This document shows, piece by piece, positions 62,220 to 64,000 of a stretch of 64,000 nucleotides of DNA (positions within the stretch are counted from its first letter, which is position 1; each line of letters begins with the position of its first letter). The notes beneath the pieces were generated by a model that was not told where the DNA came from, ran no database searches, and saw only the letters and a list, made by a program, of their open reading frames with translations. The position numbers and the translations under genes are program-made. Location of the stretch: assembly GCA_013001885.1 (NCBI GenBank), contig JABDLD010000087.1:45978-109977 (forward strand), in the 5' to 3' direction. The stretch is from Lysobacterales bacterium (GTDB lineage: Bacteria; Pseudomonadota; Gammaproteobacteria; Xanthomonadales; SZUA-36).

Positions 62220-63464
62220 ATGAATCCAAGGAAATCAGGGCGTTTTGTAAGCCGTCTGACACGCAGCACCATGGCCATGATCATGGCGGGCGGACGCGGT
62301 TCACGGCTGGAAGACCTGACGGCTATACGGGCCAAACCGGCAACCCCATTCGGCGGTAAATTCCGAATTATTGACTTTCCGCTTTCCAACTGTGTGAATT
62401 CCGGTATCCGCCAGGTTTACATCCTTACTCAGTACAAAGCTCAATCCCTCATTCAGCACGTCAACCGGGGCTGGGGCTATTTGCGCGGCGAGTTTGGTGA
62501 GTTCATCCAGATCGTCCCGGCGCAGCAACAAATAGATGAAAGCTGGTACAAAGGCACAGCCGATTGCATTTATCAGAACCTGAACCTGATCCGGGAGCAC
62601 AGCCCAGAGCACGTTCTGATTCTTGCGGGCGATCACATCTACAAGATGGACTACGGCCCCATGATCGCCTCGCACACGGAAAACGAGGCGGATATTACGG
62701 TCGGCGTCATCCGCGTGCCGCTGCATGAAGCCACCGGCTTCGGCGTCATGTCGGTTGATGAAGAGGACCGGGTGACCGGTTTCCAGGAGAAGCCGGCCAG
62801 CCCGCAACCGGAGCCGGGTAATCCCGATGTCGCCATGGCATCGATGGGTATCTATGTCTTTAATCGTGAATTCCTGCTGGAGGCGCTTGAAGCCGACAGT
62901 GTCGATCCTGAGTCCGACCATGATTTCGGAAAAAACATCATCCCGAAAAGTATCGAAAATTGCCGCGTGTTCGCCTACCCGTTCAGCGATGTAAAAACGC
63001 GCGCACAGAATTACTGGCGGGACGTTGGAACGATTGACGCTTATTTCCGGGCCAATCTCGAGTTGATCTACGTGAACCCGGAGCTGAACTTGTACGACGA
63101 AGACTGGCCGATCTGGACTTACCAGGAACAATTGCCGCCGGCAAAATTCGTTCTGGATGACACCGGCAGGGTGGGAATGGCAACCAACTCGATGGTTTCG
63201 GGCGGCTGCATCGTGTCGGGCGCTTACGTGCGGCAGTCGCTGCTGTTTTCAAGTGTCACCGTGGACGAAGGCAGTGAAATTATTCAGGCCGTTGTCCTGC
63301 CGCTGGTAAAAATCGGCAAGAACTGTCGCATCACGCGCGCTATCATCGACAAGCGCTGTGAGATTCCCGACGGCACCGTCATCGGCGAAGACCATGCCGA
63401 GGATGCTAAGCGCTTCAGAGTAACGGCGGAGGGCGTAGTTCTGGTTTGCCCCCACATGCTGTAA
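62220..63464 (+). CDS. glgC: Glucose-1-phosphate adenylyltransferase
   Basis: 414 residues from ATG 62220 (GGGGAAGAAG upstream); an ATG at 62184 would add 12 residues without a ribosome site. Makes ADP-glucose, the committed step of glycogen synthesis. Nucleotide loop [94 protein letters not shown], then the left-handed helix domain. The fructose-bisphosphate/AMP allosteric region is present, with details not judged. The gap to glgB is short and AT-rich. Confidence 0.96.
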   Translation: MNPRKSGRFVSRLTRSTMAMIMAGGRGSRLEDLTAIRAKPATPFGGKFRIIDFPLSNCVNSGIRQVYILTQYKAQSLIQHVNRGWGYLRGEFGEFIQIVPAQQQIDESWYKGTADCIYQNLNLIREHSPEHVLILAGDHIYKMDYGPMIASHTENEADITVGVIRVPLHEATGFGVMSVDEEDRVTGFQEKPASPQPEPGNPDVAMASMGIYVFNREFLLEALEADSVDPESDHDFGKNIIPKSIENCRVFAYPFSDVKTRAQNYWRDVGTIDAYFRANLELIYVNPELNLYDEDWPIWTYQEQLPPAKFVLDDTGRVGMATNSMVSGGCIVSGAYVRQSLLFSSVTVDEGSEIIQAVVLPLVKIGKNCRITRAIIDKRCEIPDGTVIGEDHAEDAKRFRVTAEGVVLVCPHML

Positions 63465-63481
63465 TCCGGCCCGGGTAAAAC

Positions 63482-64000
63482 TCAGGCGTCAAACAGGCGG
63501 CGAAACCGTTCTAAGTAGATCCGGCCCTGCTCATCCCAGGAGTAGTTCTTCGCCATGCCGTTGAAGACCATCCGTTTCCAGGCGTTTTTATTTCCGTAAA
63601 GGTCGAGCGCTGCGTTCATCGCCCATCGCAAGCCGTTGGCGTCGTAATCGTGAAACACGACACCGGTGCCTTGGCCGTTCGATGGATCGAAATGCTGAAC
63701 CGAATCTGCCAACCCACCCGTGGCTCGCACCACCGGCACCGTGCCGTATTTCAGGCTGTACATCTGATTCAATCCGCAGGGCTCGTATCTCGACGGCATC
63801 AGGAAAATGTCCGAGCCGGCTTCAATACGGTGCGCCAGCGGATTATTGAATCCGTCGTAAAAACTGACACGCCCGGTGTACTTTCCATGCATCCAGTGGA
63901 AGAACTGCGTGTATTGGCTTTCGCCATCACCGAGTACGGCCACCGAAAAGTCGCGTGACGACAGCAAGTCCGGAAGGACCTCCTGCACCAGGTCGATGCC
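63482..64000 (-). CDS. glgA: Glycogen synthase, C-terminal part (cut off by window edge)
   Basis: The last 172 residues are inside the window; the frame continues past base 64000. The GT-B C-terminal blocks are clear: FDGFNNPLAHRIEAGSDIFLMPSRYEPCGLNQMYSLKYGTVPVVRATGGLADSV, where Glu and the Gly-Leu-Asn-Gln bind ADP-glucose. It elongates alpha-1,4-glucan chains from ADP-glucose. Convergent with glgC, 17 bases apart, completing a glgP/glgB/glgC/glgA cluster. Confidence 0.94.
   Translation of the reverse strand, partial: GIDLVQEVLPDLLSSRDFSVAVLGDGESQYTQFFHWMHGKYTGRVSFYDGFNNPLAHRIEAGSDIFLMPSRYEPCGLNQMYSLKYGTVPVVRATGGLADSVQHFDPSNGQGTGVVFHDYDANGLRWAMNAALDLYGNKNAWKRMVFNGMAKNYSWDEQGRIYLERFRRLFDA

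Noticed and set aside
1..64000. Prophage, defence island, integrative element or tRNA attachment site
   Set aside because: No integrase, transposase, phage structural gene, restriction system or tRNA-like cloverleaf was seen; gene content is metabolic and envelope-related throughout.

Overview
The window reads as a chromosomal segment of a gammaproteobacterium with fairly GC-rich DNA. The evidence is aceK, msrPQ, a LiuR-controlled leucine pathway, an Mla-type lipid ABC system, ppc and the serA/serC pair. A marine or sediment lineage of the Chromatiales/Woeseiales type is plausible, but this is an inference from gene style and not a marker-gene result. No rRNA, tRNA, CRISPR array, integrase or insertion sequence is visible. 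Genes are densely packed, with many ATGA, TTGA or TAATG stop/start overlaps.

Region by region. 1-5.7 kb (minus strand): an M3 oligopeptidase cut by the window edge, a PrsW-type membrane protease, and a large exported zinc peptidase/beta-propeller/beta-barrel protein coupled to it. 5.8-10.6 kb (minus strand): a six-gene regulatory run of GAF-PP2C phosphatase, RsbW-like kinase, STAS antagonist, ECF sigma factor, anti-sigma factor and a membrane-anchored protein made of about 39 nonapeptide repeats, closed by a strong terminator. 10.7-12 kb: a Prx5-type peroxiredoxin and a DUF3313 protein. 12-19.1 kb: two divergent giant BNR/sortilin-like propeller proteins with a small secreted protein between them. 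19.1-28.6 kb: aceK, a haloalkane dehalogenase homologue, msrPQ, a secreted modular protein, a TPR protein, a deoxynucleoside kinase, a DUF2141 protein and a GAP-family membrane protein. 28.6-32.5 kb: an mlaEFD-like operon with two lipoproteins. 32.5-37.8 kb: the leucine/isovalerate operon liuR-liuA-liuB-liuD with a perfect palindromic operator. 38-40.1 kb: a MaoC hydratase, CitE-like lyase and KDPG/KHG aldolase operon plus a remnant of an RND transporter. 40.1-45.1 kb: ppc, serA and serC. 45.3-51.5 kb: a TPR lipoprotein, alaA, a cysteine synthase-family gene behind a poly-cysteine leader peptide, and a pair encoding archaeal-type phosphoglycerate mutase and 2-phosphoglycerate kinase. 51.6-55.1 kb: polyphosphate:AMP phosphotransferase, an N-formylglutamate amidohydrolase-family protein and a methionine-type aminotransferase. 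55.2-57.5 kb: a four-gene unit of two DUF1538 membrane proteins, a PII-like protein and a CBS protein. 57.5-64 kb: the glycogen genes glgP, glgB, glgC and a partial glgA.

The strongest candidate for something undescribed is at 47.66-47.88 kb. A 29-codon leader peptide carries eight cysteines, including C-M-C-C-C-C-A-C. It starts essentially at its predicted transcription start. A chain of mutually exclusive RNA pairings follows, and the last of them hides the ribosome binding site of the cysteine synthase-family gene. Second is the nonapeptide-repeat protein and its combined partner-switch/ECF regulatory operon. Third is the DUF1538-DUF1538-PII-CBS unit.
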